Shown piece after piece: positions 16,838 to 26,607 of a stretch of 64,000 nucleotides of DNA (positions are counted from its first letter, which is position 1; each line of letters starts with the position of its first letter). The notes beneath the pieces were generated by a model that saw only the letters and a program-made list of their open reading frames with translations, made no database searches and was not told where the DNA came from. A program made the translations under genes and the position numbers. The DNA lies in contig NZ_MECJ01000030.1 of assembly GCF_014596475.1 (NCBI RefSeq), forward strand, positions 62,001 to 126,000. Direction: 5' to 3'. The stretch comes from Streptomyces sp. CBMA152 (GTDB taxonomy: Bacteria; Actinomycetota; Actinomycetes; Streptomycetales; Streptomycetaceae).

Positions 16838-17688
16838 CTCCTGGGGTGGGATTCCAGGTACTCGGCGAACGACTGCGCCTTGTGGCCGGTCAGCCGGGGC
16901 ACGGTGTCCGAGACGGCGGCCATCTCGCCGGTCGCGATCGCCTCGTACGAGCTCACCCAGCCGGTGACCTCCCACCGCTCGGCGCCGTAGCCCGCGCGTG
17001 AGGCGAACGCCTCCTCGCGGGTCTCGGCCGCGTAGGTGATCTCCCGGCCCGACACCCGGCTCAGCTCGCGCGCCGCGTCGGCGAGGGTGAAGGCCTCGGG
17101 GCCGGTGATGTCATAGATGGCCCCGGCGTGCTCGGAGGCGTCGCCGAGCAGGACGGCGGAGGCCACGTCCGCGATGTCCTTGTGCGCCACGGCCCCGACC
17201 CGCCCGTCCCCGGCCGGGCCCCGGATCACCCCGTCCGCCCCGGCCATCGCGGCGATCCCGGCGAGATAGAGACTGTCCCGCAGGAACGTGTACGCGAGGC
17301 CCGAGGCGCGGATGTGCTGCTCGGTGTGCCAGTGGTCGCGGGCGAAGGTGAAGGTGGCGTCGGGGGCGGCGCCCAGGAACGACACGTACACGATGCGCGA
17401 GACACCGGCGGCGACGGCCGCGTCCACCGCCGTGACGTGGTCGCGCACCCGGTCGGGGGCCTCGTGCGCCGACACCAGGAAGAGCGTGTCGGCCCCGGCC
17501 AGCGCCTCGCGCATCGCCGGACCGTCCCCGTACGCGGCGGGCGGCGCCTTCACCGCGCCGGGCAGCTCCGGCAGCCGCGCGGGGTTGCGCCCGAGCAGCC
17601 GGGCCGCCACCCCCTCATCGGCGAGCCGCCGGGCCACCCGCCCACCGACGGCCCCACCGGCTCCGGTGACGGCGATGACTGCGCTCAT
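16816..17688 (-). CDS. NmrA-like NAD(P)-dependent oxidoreductase (atypical SDR)
   Basis: A 290-residue Rossmann protein. TGAGGAVGGRVARRL at the N-terminus is the dinucleotide-binding loop. The overall pattern (VSFLGAAPDATFTFARDH, then FLRDSLYL) matches NmrA/quinone-oxidoreductase-2-like atypical SDRs, which lack the classical catalytic YxxxK. GGAG lies six bases before the ATG. The partner and substrate are unknown. Its 3' end overlaps hutI by 22 bases on the opposite strand. Confidence 0.85.
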   Translation of the reverse strand: MSAVIAVTGAGGAVGGRVARRLADEGVAARLLGRNPARLPELPGAVKAPPAAYGDGPAMREALAGADTLFLVSAHEAPDRVRDHVTAVDAAVAAGVSRIVYVSFLGAAPDATFTFARDHWHTEQHIRASGLAYTFLRDSLYLAGIAAMAGADGVIRGPAGDGRVGAVAHKDIADVASAVLLGDASEHAGAIYDITGPEAFTLADAARELSRVSGREITYAAETREEAFASRAGYGAERWEVTGWVSSYEAIATGEMAAVSDTVPRLTGHKAQSFAEYLESHPRSYAHLTP

Positions 17689-17761
17689 GGTGATCTCCTC
17701 ATCGGATGCTGCTCGCCATCGTGCCGCAGGAGCCCATGAGTCGCACGCCTAGAGTGGGCCG

Positions 17762-18454
17762 ATGAAGACCATCGGCCTGATCGGCGGCATGAGCTGGGAG
17801 TCCAGCGCGGAGTACTACCGGCTTCTCAACGAGCTCGTACGCGAACGGCTCGGCGGACTGCACTCGGCCCGCTGCGTACTGCACTCCGTCGACTTCGCCG
17901 AGATCGAGGAGCTGCAGAGCGCCGGGGAGTGGGAGCGGGCCGGGGAGATCCTGGCCCAAGGCGCCAAGGGCGTCGAGGCGGCCGGTGCCGATCTCGTCCT
18001 GATCTGCACCAACACCATGCACAAGGTCGCCGACCAGGTCGCGGCCGCCGTCTCCGTGCCGCTCCTCCACCTCGGCGACGCGACGGCCCAGGCCGTACGG
18101 GCCCGGGGCATCCGGCGGGTCGGCCTGCTCGGCACCGCCTTCACCATGGAGCAGGACTTCTACCGCGACCGGCTGCGCGCCCACGGCCTCGACGTCCTCA
18201 CCCCGGACGACGCCGGGCGCGCGCTCGTGCACCGCGTCATCTACGAGGAGCTGTGCCTCGGCGTGGTGAAGGACGAGTCGCGGCGCGCCTACCAGGACGT
18301 CATCGCGGCGCTCGTCGACGAAGGGGCCGAGGGTGTCATCCTCGGGTGCACGGAAATCGAGCTGTTGATCCGTCAGGAACACAGCCCGGTACCGGTGTTC
18401 CCCACCACGCGACTCCACGCGGAGGCCGCGGTAACGGCCGCGCTCGAACTCTAG
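17762..18454 (+). CDS. Aspartate/glutamate racemase family protein
   Basis: A 230-residue cofactor-independent racemase. Both catalytic cysteines are visible, C82 in CTNTMH and a second near 193 in GCTEIELL. The N-terminus IGLIGGMSWESS is typical of the YgeA/aspartate-racemase branch. Substrate range cannot be read from the sequence. There is no ribosome binding site; TAGAGT (17750-17755) ends six bases before the ATG, so the mRNA is probably leaderless. It is divergent from the SDR gene. Confidence 0.87.
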   Translation: MKTIGLIGGMSWESSAEYYRLLNELVRERLGGLHSARCVLHSVDFAEIEELQSAGEWERAGEILAQGAKGVEAAGADLVLICTNTMHKVADQVAAAVSVPLLHLGDATAQAVRARGIRRVGLLGTAFTMEQDFYRDRLRAHGLDVLTPDDAGRALVHRVIYEELCLGVVKDESRRAYQDVIAALVDEGAEGVILGCTEIELLIRQEHSPVPVFPTTRLHAEAAVTAALEL

Positions 18455-18539
18455 GGCGAGCCCCCGGCCGCCTCCTTCACCGTACGGTCACAAGAGCCGG
18501 TCTTTCCCTATCGTCCCGACATTTCGACCGGTACCGTCC

Positions 18540-19673
18540 TTGGCAGCGTGCTCAGGGGTGGACCGGGGGGTCGAGTTGAGCGGTGGACGCGGTGGCCGTA
18601 CCAGGGTCGTGAGACCCGGCGAGCTGAACGCCGGTGAGCTGGAGATATGGCGTGACATACGGGCGAAGTCGGGCGCGCCCGCGAACCCTTTCATGGAACC
18701 CGAGTTCACCCTCGCCGTGGCGCACGTACGGCCCTCGGCGAGGGTGGCGGTGGTCCACGAGGACGGTGAACCCGCCGCGTTCTTCCCGTACGAGAAGGGC
18801 GCTCTGGGGCGGGGGCGGGCTATCGGGTTCCGCGTCTCGGACTGCCAGGGGATCGTGGCCCGGCCCGAACTCGCCCTGGATGCAAAGGAGTTGCTGCGCT
18901 CCTGCTCTCTCTCCGCCTGGGAGTTCGACAATCTGGAGGCGGGGCAGGGGCTGTTCGTGCCGGGCGCGGCCGCCGCGTATCCGTCGTTCGTGGTCGACGT
19001 CGGCGCGGGATACGAGGCGTACGAGAGCGGTCTGCGCGTCCGCTCGCCCAAGTTCTTCAGGACCACCACCGCCAAGGAGCGTCGGCTCGGGCGGCAGGCG
19101 GGCGAGCTGCGGTTCGTCTTCGACGAGCGCGATCCGGGCGCGCTGCGGCAGTTGATGGAGTGGAAGTCCGCGCAGTACCGCCGCACCGGCCGCCGCGACC
19201 GGTTCGCGCAGGAGTGGATCAGCACCCTCGTGCGCTATCTGGCGCACACGGACGCGCCCGGCTGCGCGGGCGTCCTGTCCGTCCTGTACGCCGCCGACCG
19301 GCCCGTCGCCGCGCACTTCGGACTGCGCTCGCGCACGGTGCTGTCGTGCTGGTTCCCCTCGTACGACCCGGAGTTCGCCAAGTACTCGCCGGGGCTCGTG
19401 CTGCATCTGCGCATGGCCGAGGCGGCGGCCGGGGCCGGGATCGGCGTGCTGGATCTGGGGCGGGGGGCCGCCGAGTACAAGGACGCGCTGAAGACCGGGG
19501 AGATCCCGGTGCACGAGGGCGCGGCGGTGCGGCCGGGCGCGGGCGCCGCGCTGCACTGGCTGGGCCGCGAGCCGTCCCGCCGCGCGCACGCCTTCGTCCG
19601 CGCGAGGCCGGGGCTCGCCGCCCTCGCCCAGCGCACGTTGAAGCAGGCGGGACGCCTGCAGCGCGGGCAGTAG
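18540..19673 (+). CDS. BioF2/CelD-like GNAT-superfamily acyltransferase
   Basis: Up to 377 residues with no signal peptide. The C-terminal half (about 190-330) has the GNAT fold typical of BioF2-like/CelD proteins (FFRTTTAKERRLGR, VAAHFGLRS, SYDPEFAKYSPGLVLHL, LDLGRGAAEYKD), associated with acylation of exopolysaccharide or with FemAB-like transfer. The start is uncertain: TTG at 18540 opens the frame, but the TTG at 18576 (after GGGGGG) or the GTG at 18609 are also possible. It is the first gene of a surface-glycan locus, 40 bases before the glycosyltransferase. Confidence 0.8.
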   Translation: MAACSGVDRGVELSGGRGGRTRVVRPGELNAGELEIWRDIRAKSGAPANPFMEPEFTLAVAHVRPSARVAVVHEDGEPAAFFPYEKGALGRGRAIGFRVSDCQGIVARPELALDAKELLRSCSLSAWEFDNLEAGQGLFVPGAAAAYPSFVVDVGAGYEAYESGLRVRSPKFFRTTTAKERRLGRQAGELRFVFDERDPGALRQLMEWKSAQYRRTGRRDRFAQEWISTLVRYLAHTDAPGCAGVLSVLYAADRPVAAHFGLRSRTVLSCWFPSYDPEFAKYSPGLVLHLRMAEAAAGAGIGVLDLGRGAAEYKDALKTGEIPVHEGAAVRPGAGAALHWLGREPSRRAHAFVRARPGLAALAQRTLKQAGRLQRGQ

Positions 19674-19713
19674 CCCCGCCATCGCACCACCCGGAGGATG
19701 ACGGGGGAGTCGC

Positions 19714-21078
19714 ATGTCACGTCGTAGGACCGGACACGCACACAGAGCACACACGCCCTGCATGCCGGAGGCCGAGGAGATCGTCCGGGAGCAGGGCGTC
19801 CACGGGGGCATCGGCGTCGGCGAGTTGGACCTCGACGGGCTCGACGGCGGGGTGCTCTCGCTGACCCCCGCGCCCGGCGGACCGCCGATCGCCGCCGGTG
19901 AGGTGTACGTCCTCGTACGGCTGCGGGGGCGCCCGGTCGGCACGGTGATCGGCCGGGTCAGGGCGGGCGAGGACGCGGCGGAGGTGCTGGCGGCGGCGGC
20001 CCGTAAACAGCTGGCGGGGCATGTCCCGGAGGACCGCGCGGAGAGATCCGGGTCCACGGCTCTCGCGCGACTGCCCCGCGCCACCGTCGTCGTCGCCACC
20101 CGCGAACGGGCCGGGCAGCTCGCCCGCGCGCTGGACTCGCTGCTCGTGCAGGACCATCCCGACTACGAGATCGTGGTCGTCGACAACAACCCGGTGACCG
20201 CCCAGACCCGCGAGCTCGTCGAGAACGGCTACGCGGCGCGCGGGGTGCGTTACGTCCGCGAGCCCGTGCCGGGGCTCGCCGCCGCGCACAACCGGGGCGT
20301 CGCCGTGGCCGAGGGAACGATTCTGGCGTTCACCGACGACGACGTGGTGGCGGACGGGCGCTGGCTCTCCTCGCTCGCCGCGCCGTTCGCGCTCGACCCG
20401 GGCCTCGCCTGCGTCACCGGCCTGATCCTGCCCGCCCGGCTGCGTACGCCCGCGCAGATCCTGCTGGAGAGCCACGGCGGATTCACCAAGGGCTTCGCGC
20501 CGCGCCGCTTCGACCCGGCCAGGCCGCCCGCCGACGAGCCGCTGTTCCCGTTCACCGCGGGCAGATTCGGCTCCGGTGCCAACATGGCGTTCCGGGCCGA
20601 CGCCCTGCGCGCCGTGGGCGGCTTCGACCCGGCCACCGGCACCGGAACCCCGGCCAGGGGCGGCGACGACCTGTACGCGTTCGCGCGGATCGTCGTCGCC
20701 GGACACCGCCTCGGCTACACGCCCGAGGCGCTCGTCTGGCACCACCACCGCGAGACCTGGCAGGACCTGGAGAACCAGGCGTACGGCTACGGCGCCGGGC
20801 TCACCGCGTACCTCACCGCGCTCCTGGTCCGCCGCCCCGGCCTGCTTCCCGCACTGCTCAGACGGCTGCCGCGCGGCGCGGCGCACGCCCTCACCATCAG
20901 CGCCCACCGCGAGGCGGGCGAGCAGTCGGTGCCGGGCGAGCACGGCGCCCAGGACTACCCATGGCCGCGCGGCCTGTCCCGCCTGGAACGCCGGGGCATG
21001 CTGTACGGCCCGCTCGGGTACCTCCGGGCGCGCTACCGGGTCCGTGGCCTGCGCCGCCCGTGGGAGCCGACCCGATGA
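19714..21078 (+). CDS. Family 2 glycosyltransferase
   Basis: A 454-residue protein. About 110 N-terminal residues of unclear function precede a GT-A domain (about 115-340). Its start is ATVVVATRERAGQLARAL, with VVDNNP, AFTDDDVVADG (the DxD-like metal site) and GGDDLYAFARI (acceptor/catalytic acid). A C-terminal region of about 110 residues with WHHH and Arg-rich patches follows. It is cytosolic or peripheral. GGGGGAG lies four bases before the ATG. It is translationally coupled to the deacetylase gene by an ATGA overlap. Confidence 0.9.
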   Translation: MSRRRTGHAHRAHTPCMPEAEEIVREQGVHGGIGVGELDLDGLDGGVLSLTPAPGGPPIAAGEVYVLVRLRGRPVGTVIGRVRAGEDAAEVLAAAARKQLAGHVPEDRAERSGSTALARLPRATVVVATRERAGQLARALDSLLVQDHPDYEIVVVDNNPVTAQTRELVENGYAARGVRYVREPVPGLAAAHNRGVAVAEGTILAFTDDDVVADGRWLSSLAAPFALDPGLACVTGLILPARLRTPAQILLESHGGFTKGFAPRRFDPARPPADEPLFPFTAGRFGSGANMAFRADALRAVGGFDPATGTGTPARGGDDLYAFARIVVAGHRLGYTPEALVWHHHRETWQDLENQAYGYGAGLTAYLTALLVRRPGLLPALLRRLPRGAAHALTISAHREAGEQSVPGEHGAQDYPWPRGLSRLERRGMLYGPLGYLRARYRVRGLRRPWEPTR

Positions 21079-21914
21079 CGCGTCGGGACACCGCAGCGGG
21101 GCCGCAGACCGCCCCCACCATGCGCGACCGCATCCCCGTCCTCCTCTACCACGCCGTGAGGCCCGACCCGCCCGCCTGGATCGCCGAATTCACCGTCACA
21201 CCACGGCAGTTCGCGGCGCACCTCGACGCGGTCGTGGCCAGTGGACGCACGCCCGTCACCGTCGGCGCGCTCGCCGACCACTTCGCCGGGCGGGCGCCGC
21301 TGCCGCCGAGGCCGGTCGCGCTCACCTTCGACGACGGCTTCGCCGATCTGCCCGGCCCCACCGCCGACGCGCTCGCCGCTCGCGCCCTGCCCGCGACCGC
21401 GTACCTCACCACGGGCGCCATCACCCCGGGCGGCCGCTCGCTGCTGCCGCCCGCGCCGATGATGACCCTGGACGACGCGAAGCTGCTGGAGCAGTACGGG
21501 ATGGAGATCGGCGGCCACACCGTCTCGCACCCCCAGCTCGACACCCTCACCACCAAGGTGCTGCGGCGCGAACTCGCCGACTCCAAGGCCGTGTTGGAGG
21601 ACGCGCTCGGCCACGAGGTGGCCCATCTCGCCTATCCGCACGGCTACAACAGCGCCGCCGTGCGCCGGGCCGCCCGCGCCGCCGGGTACGCGAGCGCCGT
21701 GGCGGTGCGGCACGCGCTGAGCTCGGCCGCCGACGACTCGTACCGCATCTCCCGCCTGATCGTCCGCCGCACCCACACCGCGGCGGACGTCGAGGCGTGG
21801 ATGGCCGGTGAGGGGGCCCGGGTCGCGCCGTACCGGGACTCGGCGGCGACGGTCGGATGGAGGCTCTACCGCAGGGCCCGGGCGGTGGCGCGGGGGCCCG
21901 TTTTCGCCGGGTGA
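21075..21914 (+). CDS. Polysaccharide deacetylase (NodB/CE4 family)
   Basis: A 279-residue CE4 deacetylase removing N-acetyl groups from glycan. Motif 1 is TFDDGF (catalytic base and metal aspartate), motif 2 is HTVSHPQL (the two metal histidines), and motif 3 is LAYPHG, where family members usually have LAYPYG. No signal peptide is obvious, so it may act on a lipid-linked precursor in the cytosol or be exported by another route. The ATG overlaps the stop of the glycosyltransferase gene. Confidence 0.9.
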   Translation: MTRRDTAAGPQTAPTMRDRIPVLLYHAVRPDPPAWIAEFTVTPRQFAAHLDAVVASGRTPVTVGALADHFAGRAPLPPRPVALTFDDGFADLPGPTADALAARALPATAYLTTGAITPGGRSLLPPAPMMTLDDAKLLEQYGMEIGGHTVSHPQLDTLTTKVLRRELADSKAVLEDALGHEVAHLAYPHGYNSAAVRRAARAAGYASAVAVRHALSSAADDSYRISRLIVRRTHTAADVEAWMAGEGARVAPYRDSAATVGWRLYRRARAVARGPVFAG

Positions 21915-22040
21915 TCGCGTCCGCGACAGGAACGTACGACAGCATCACAAACGCGAAGGATGTTCCTATACTTCGCTGAAGGGGACAGCCAGGGGACGGC
22001 GGCGTGACGGCCGCACCACATCTGTGGGGGGAGTCGCACT

Positions 22041-23972
22041 GTGCAGCAACGCGTGCCCGCGCCGGTGACCGAAGGCAGTGCGCTGCCCCCGGGTCAGGGC
22101 GGCGACGACAGTGGGACGGACGGCTCCGCACGCGTCCCGAAGTGGCTGCCGCCGGATCTGATGCGACCTCAGATACTGTTCACCTGGCTGCCGTTGGTCG
22201 TCGCCACGGCGCTCTGGCTGTACGCGCTGCCGCACATCGACTACCGGCACATGGGCGACTGGGGCCTGCTCGACAAGCTGCCCCTCGCGTTCTTCCTCTC
22301 CCTCGTCGTGCTCACCGCCGGGTTCGTCGTCAGTCTGCGCCGGGCGGGCACCGCGCCCTGGTGGCCCGGTCTGTACAGCGTGGCGCTGCTCTTCGCCCTG
22401 AAGGCGCCGACCGCGATCCTGTACAACTCGGTGCGCTACCCCTGGGCCTCCAAGCACGACGCGGTCGTCTCGCATCTGCTGGTCAACCAGGAGCTGCACC
22501 CCAACACCCCGCTCTCCGGCAACATGGCCGCCTACGACCAGTGGCCCGGCTTCTTCACGCTCAACTCGGCGCTGGTGCGCGCCTTCGGCGTGGAGACCAC
22601 CCAGTCGTATCTGAACTGGGCGGCCCTGTTCTACGGGGTGATCCTCATCCCCGTCCTGGTGCTGATCTACCGCACCTTCGCCGAGGACTGGCGGCTGGTG
22701 TGGACCGGCGTGTGGATCTTCGAGGTCGCCAACTGGGTGGGCCAGGACTACTTCTCGCCGCAGGGCCTCGCGCTCATCCTGCATCTGTCCGTACTCGCCG
22801 TGGTCCTACGGCACTTCGTACGGCCGGGAGCAGCCGGTGACCTGCGCTCGCGCGCCAACCTGGACCCGGCGGCCGCCTCCGTGCCGCCGCCCACCACGGC
22901 CCGCCAGCGGGCGGTCTGCGTACTGATCCTGGCGCCGCTGATCGCCGCGATCAACTTCACCCACCAGCTCACCCCGGTGATGCTCTGCGTCTGCCTCTTC
23001 GCGCTCAATCTGACCCGCCGCTACCGCAACCCCGGGCTGCTCGTCGTCACCGGCGTGATCATGCTGATCTGGGACCTGACGATGGGCCGCAAGCTGTTCG
23101 TGGAGACGCTGGACTCGCTGAAGGAGTCCGCGGGCAACCTCCTCAACAACTCGCGCGCCGGGTACGCGGGTGAACTCACCGGCCCCGGGCCCGTGTTGCA
23201 GGGCCGGGCCGACATCGTGATGGTGCTCGTGGTGGCCGCGCTCGTCGCCTTCGCCGTACTGACCCGGCGCAAGCTGCTCAAGAGCGCGCTGCCGCTGCTG
23301 CTGATCTCGATCGCGCCCGTACCGATGTTCGCGATCAACGACTACGGCGGCGAGATGCTCTTCCGGGTCTATCTGTTCGGGCTGCCCGGCGCCGCGTTCT
23401 TCGCCGCCGCCGCCCTGGTGCCCGCTCCGGGCGGCGCCAAGGAGCCCGTACGTCTGCCCGTACGGATCCGGATCGGACCCGTCGCGCGGCGGCGGATCGC
23501 GGCCGTGGCGCTGCCCGCCGTGCTGCTCGCGCTCGTCGCCGGGTTCCTGCCCGCGTACTACGGCAAGGAGCGGATGTACTACACACCGCCCGCCGAGACC
23601 GCGCTGGTCACCCGCGTGATCGACCAGGCCCCGCGCGGCTCGCTGATCCTCGCCGCGACCGGCTCGTTCCCGATGGCGCTGCACCGCTACGACCAGCTGG
23701 AGCACTGGTTCTTCGTGGAGCAGACGCTGCCCGAGAACATCCGGATGCTCAAGGACCCGGCGGGGTTCCTGGTGCCGCAGCTGCCGAAGGACGGCAGACC
23801 CGCGTTCGTGCTGCTCACCCGCACCCAGGACATCTACACCTCCGGCGAGGGACTGCTGCCGCCCGGCGGGTTCCAGGAGCTGAGGACCAAGCTGGAGGCG
23901 TCCCCGCTGTTCCATGTGATCGACCGCAACGCGTACGCGACCGTCCTGGAGTACCAGCCCCGACGTTCTTGA
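22041..23972 (+). CDS. Large polytopic membrane protein, glycosyltransferase-like
   Basis: A 643-residue protein. After about 45 polar residues there are roughly a dozen hydrophobic segments, with a large extracytoplasmic loop near the N-terminal third (NQELHPNTPLSGNMAAYDQWPG) and a soluble C-terminal domain of about 120 residues. The layout is that of GT-C-type membrane glycosyltransferases or polymerases, but I see no decisive motif. GGGGGGAG lies seven bases before the GTG. TATACT (21967-21972) upstream may be its -10. It belongs with the glycan genes on either side. Confidence 0.72.
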   Translation: MQQRVPAPVTEGSALPPGQGGDDSGTDGSARVPKWLPPDLMRPQILFTWLPLVVATALWLYALPHIDYRHMGDWGLLDKLPLAFFLSLVVLTAGFVVSLRRAGTAPWWPGLYSVALLFALKAPTAILYNSVRYPWASKHDAVVSHLLVNQELHPNTPLSGNMAAYDQWPGFFTLNSALVRAFGVETTQSYLNWAALFYGVILIPVLVLIYRTFAEDWRLVWTGVWIFEVANWVGQDYFSPQGLALILHLSVLAVVLRHFVRPGAAGDLRSRANLDPAAASVPPPTTARQRAVCVLILAPLIAAINFTHQLTPVMLCVCLFALNLTRRYRNPGLLVVTGVIMLIWDLTMGRKLFVETLDSLKESAGNLLNNSRAGYAGELTGPGPVLQGRADIVMVLVVAALVAFAVLTRRKLLKSALPLLLISIAPVPMFAINDYGGEMLFRVYLFGLPGAAFFAAAALVPAPGGAKEPVRLPVRIRIGPVARRRIAAVALPAVLLALVAGFLPAYYGKERMYYTPPAETALVTRVIDQAPRGSLILAATGSFPMALHRYDQLEHWFFVEQTLPENIRMLKDPAGFLVPQLPKDGRPAFVLLTRTQDIYTSGEGLLPPGGFQELRTKLEASPLFHVIDRNAYATVLEYQPRRS

Positions 23973-24017
23973 GGACCCAAGGTCCATCGCCCGCCCGCCG
24001 ACCGGAGGCCCGCTGCC

Positions 24018-24416
24018 GTGACCGTGAACCAGAACAGCATCCGCGTCGCCGTGGCGCTCTCCGGCTGGGTGGCGCTGGCCGCGACCGCGCTGCCGGACGC
24101 GTGGCCGGCCCGCTGGATCCCGGTGCTGCTCTTCGTCAGCTTCGGCCCGGGCTTCGCGCTGCTCTATCCGCAGCCCGGCGCGCTGCGGCCGGGCGCGCGC
24201 CTGGAGGCTTTGGCGCTGGCGGCGCCGCTCAGCCTCTCCTTCGGAGCGCTGGTGTCGACCTGTCTGTTCCTGGTGAAGGGGTTCTCGGCGACCGCGTTCC
24301 TGATCTCGCTCGCCGTCTTCTCCTCGGTCGCCGCCGCCTTCCCGGGCCTCCCGCTGCCCGCCGCCACGCGCGGCGCCGCCGAGCGCACGCGGGCGAGGCC
24401 CGAGACCCGTAAGTGA
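24018..24416 (+). CDS. Small membrane protein of unknown function
   Basis: A 132-residue protein with four hydrophobic segments, including WVALAATALPDAW, PVLLFVSFGPGFALLYP and FLISLAVFSSVAAAFP, and a basic tail. I recognise no family. GGAGG lies about ten bases before the GTG. It starts 45 bases after the large membrane protein and is probably co-transcribed with it. It ends only four bases from the stop of the convergent flippase gene. Confidence 0.65.
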   Translation: MTVNQNSIRVAVALSGWVALAATALPDAWPARWIPVLLFVSFGPGFALLYPQPGALRPGARLEALALAAPLSLSFGALVSTCLFLVKGFSATAFLISLAVFSSVAAAFPGLPLPAATRGAAERTRARPETRK

Positions 24417-24420
24417 CGGG

Positions 24421-26607
24421 TCAACTCCCGTACCGGCGGCGGAAACCCACCGCCACCGCCGCCACCGCGCACAGTCCCACGAAGACCGGCAGCGCGGCCC
24501 CCGCGAACGCCTCCTGCGCCGCCCACCCCGCCACCGCGAGCACCCACACCAGCACCGAGGTGAGCCGCCAGTGCGCGCCCAGGGCGATCAGGGTCACCGC
24601 GATCAGCGCCAGGCAGAGCACCTGGAGGGCGATCGGCAGAGAGCGCTCGGCCCCGGCGGGCGAGTCCAGCCCGGCCACGTCCGTGAGCAGCCGGGTCAGG
24701 GGCCCGTGCCAGGGTCCGGCCAGCGGGTCGGGCCGTACGCCGAGGATCAGCGGCGCGGTGTGCAGGGCGGCCACCGTCACGCCGAGCCCGGCGGCGAGCA
24801 GACCGGGACGGGCCCGGTAGAGCGAGACGGCCGCGCTGCACACCACGATCAGGAGCACCCCGGCGGTGAGCGAGACCGGCGGCAGCGCGCGCAGCAGCCC
24901 GGGGCCGTCGACGCGGTCCGAGTCGATGTCGGCGGCGCGCGACAGCGGCACCCAGAACAGCCCCGCCGCAAGCCCCAGGAGCAGCCACAGCACGGTGGTG
25001 AGCAGCGACTCGTCCCCGCCGTCCGCCTGTTGAGCCGGGATCGTCCGCAGATGCAGCGTGGTCGCGGTCGCGGGGCCGGGCGCGCTCACGGGGACGTAGA
25101 CCGGGATGCCGAGCGCCGGGGTGCCGGTGTCGAGGCCGCCGCTGAGGTACGCGGTCTGGGTGGTCCAGCGCGTCCCGTACTCCTTGGCCTCCTCGGTCCG
25201 CGCGTCCGCCGCCCTGCGGGCCCAGCTGGTGCCGTACGCCGCGTCCTTGTCGGGCCTGCGCTTCGTACGGGGCGTACGGACGGTGGCGCGCCCGGCGAGG
25301 GCCGCGCGCAGGCCGGGCGCGGAGACCAGCGCCATGCCGGTCATCGACACCAGGACCGCCCAGCCCGCGCCCGCGATGCCGGTGGTGCCGAGCAGGACCG
25401 CCGCACTGCCGAGGACCAGGGAGCACATGGCGCCCTGGAGCAGCGCGAGGACGCCGGTACGGCCCTGGACGCGCAGCACCGCGATGTAGAGCTCGACGGC
25501 CACCCGGGGGAGGGCTGCCGCCGCGAGCAGGCGCAGGACGAGGGTGCCGTGCTCGGCGTAGTCCGCGCCGAACGGGGCGAGGATCTGCCGGGCGAAGACG
25601 ATCAGGAAGAGGACGACGGGGACGAGCAGCAGCGACATCCGCCGCAGTGACGCCCGTACGCCGTCGGCGAGGCGGTCCGGGCTGTGCGAGGCGTGCGCGG
25701 TGAGCGAGGAGGCCATGTTGATGGCCATGAACTCCATCGTTCCGCCGACGGTGTACGCGATATAGAAGAATCCGTTCTGCGTGGCGTCGAACCGGACCGC
25801 GACCATCACCGGCAGCAGATTGATCATCGCCAGCGAGAACAGCGCACCGACCGAGTCGCCCGCCAGGAAGCGCCCGATCTCGCGCAGCTCCGGCACCGGC
25901 CGGTCGCGGTCGGCGCGCTCCTGCGCGGGGATCAGCCGGCGGAAGACCAGCCAGCCGAGCGGCAGGATCGACAGGGCCATCGCCGCCGCCCAGGAGACGA
26001 AGACGCCCAGGGTCAGGCTCGCGCAGGCAGCGAGCAGCAGCAGCTTGCCGAGCGAGAACACCGCGTTGCCGACCGGCACCCAGATCGCCTTGCGCAGCCC
26101 GGTGAGCACCCCGTCCTGGAGGGTGAGGATCGCCCAGGCGACCGAGGCCACGATGAAGAGCGCCCCGGCCGCGAGCCCGCGCAGCGGTGTGTACGAGGCG
26201 CCCCACAGCGGCAGCGTGAAGAGGAAGCCGACACTGGCCACGGCCACCACGACCGTGCCCGTGAGGTACGCGCGGACGACCAGCGGCCCGGTCGACCGGC
26301 CCGCGCGCGGCACATAGCGCACGATCGCGCCGATCATGGTGGAGGCGGCGATCGAGGCGAGCAGCCGCATCGCGGCGATGGCGGCGGAGCCCTGGCCGAC
26401 CGACTCCTCGCTGTAGTAGCGGGCCGCGACCAGCCAGAACCCCAGGCCCAGGGCGGCGGAGACGGCCGTGGAGAGCATCAGGGCGTAGGCGTTGCGGAAC
26501 ATGGAGTCGCCGCTGCCGCCCGATGGCTCGTCCACGGCGTCCGGATCCCCGGTGTCCACGCCGTCCCCGACGCCGTCCCGGCGTGCGTCGGACGTGGTGT
26601 CAGACAC
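24421..26607 (-). CDS. Wzx/MviN-type polysaccharide flippase with C-terminal membrane extension
   Basis: A 728-residue protein. After a polar N-terminus, residues about 35-445 carry some 12 hydrophobic segments in the pattern of polysaccharide-biosynthesis (PST) exporters, moving lipid-linked glycan across the membrane. A charged loop (about 450-530) leads into a second, unusual membrane region of about five segments (530-725), making it much longer than the usual 400-500 residues. The GTG start overlaps the stop of the DegT gene by eight bases, so the pair is coupled. Alternative starts, including an ATG near 26502, cannot be excluded. Confidence 0.83.
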   Translation of the reverse strand: MSDTTSDARRDGVGDGVDTGDPDAVDEPSGGSGDSMFRNAYALMLSTAVSAALGLGFWLVAARYYSEESVGQGSAAIAAMRLLASIAASTMIGAIVRYVPRAGRSTGPLVVRAYLTGTVVVAVASVGFLFTLPLWGASYTPLRGLAAGALFIVASVAWAILTLQDGVLTGLRKAIWVPVGNAVFSLGKLLLLAACASLTLGVFVSWAAAMALSILPLGWLVFRRLIPAQERADRDRPVPELREIGRFLAGDSVGALFSLAMINLLPVMVAVRFDATQNGFFYIAYTVGGTMEFMAINMASSLTAHASHSPDRLADGVRASLRRMSLLLVPVVLFLIVFARQILAPFGADYAEHGTLVLRLLAAAALPRVAVELYIAVLRVQGRTGVLALLQGAMCSLVLGSAAVLLGTTGIAGAGWAVLVSMTGMALVSAPGLRAALAGRATVRTPRTKRRPDKDAAYGTSWARRAADARTEEAKEYGTRWTTQTAYLSGGLDTGTPALGIPVYVPVSAPGPATATTLHLRTIPAQQADGGDESLLTTVLWLLLGLAAGLFWVPLSRAADIDSDRVDGPGLLRALPPVSLTAGVLLIVVCSAAVSLYRARPGLLAAGLGVTVAALHTAPLILGVRPDPLAGPWHGPLTRLLTDVAGLDSPAGAERSLPIALQVLCLALIAVTLIALGAHWRLTSVLVWVLAVAGWAAQEAFAGAALPVFVGLCAVAAVAVGFRRRYGS

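Noticed and set aside
21929..21966. GGAAC...GTTCC inverted sequence before the 22041 gene as an ECF-sigma promoter
   Set aside because: The spacing between the two parts is far from the 16-19 bases needed for such promoters. TATACT nearby is a better -10.
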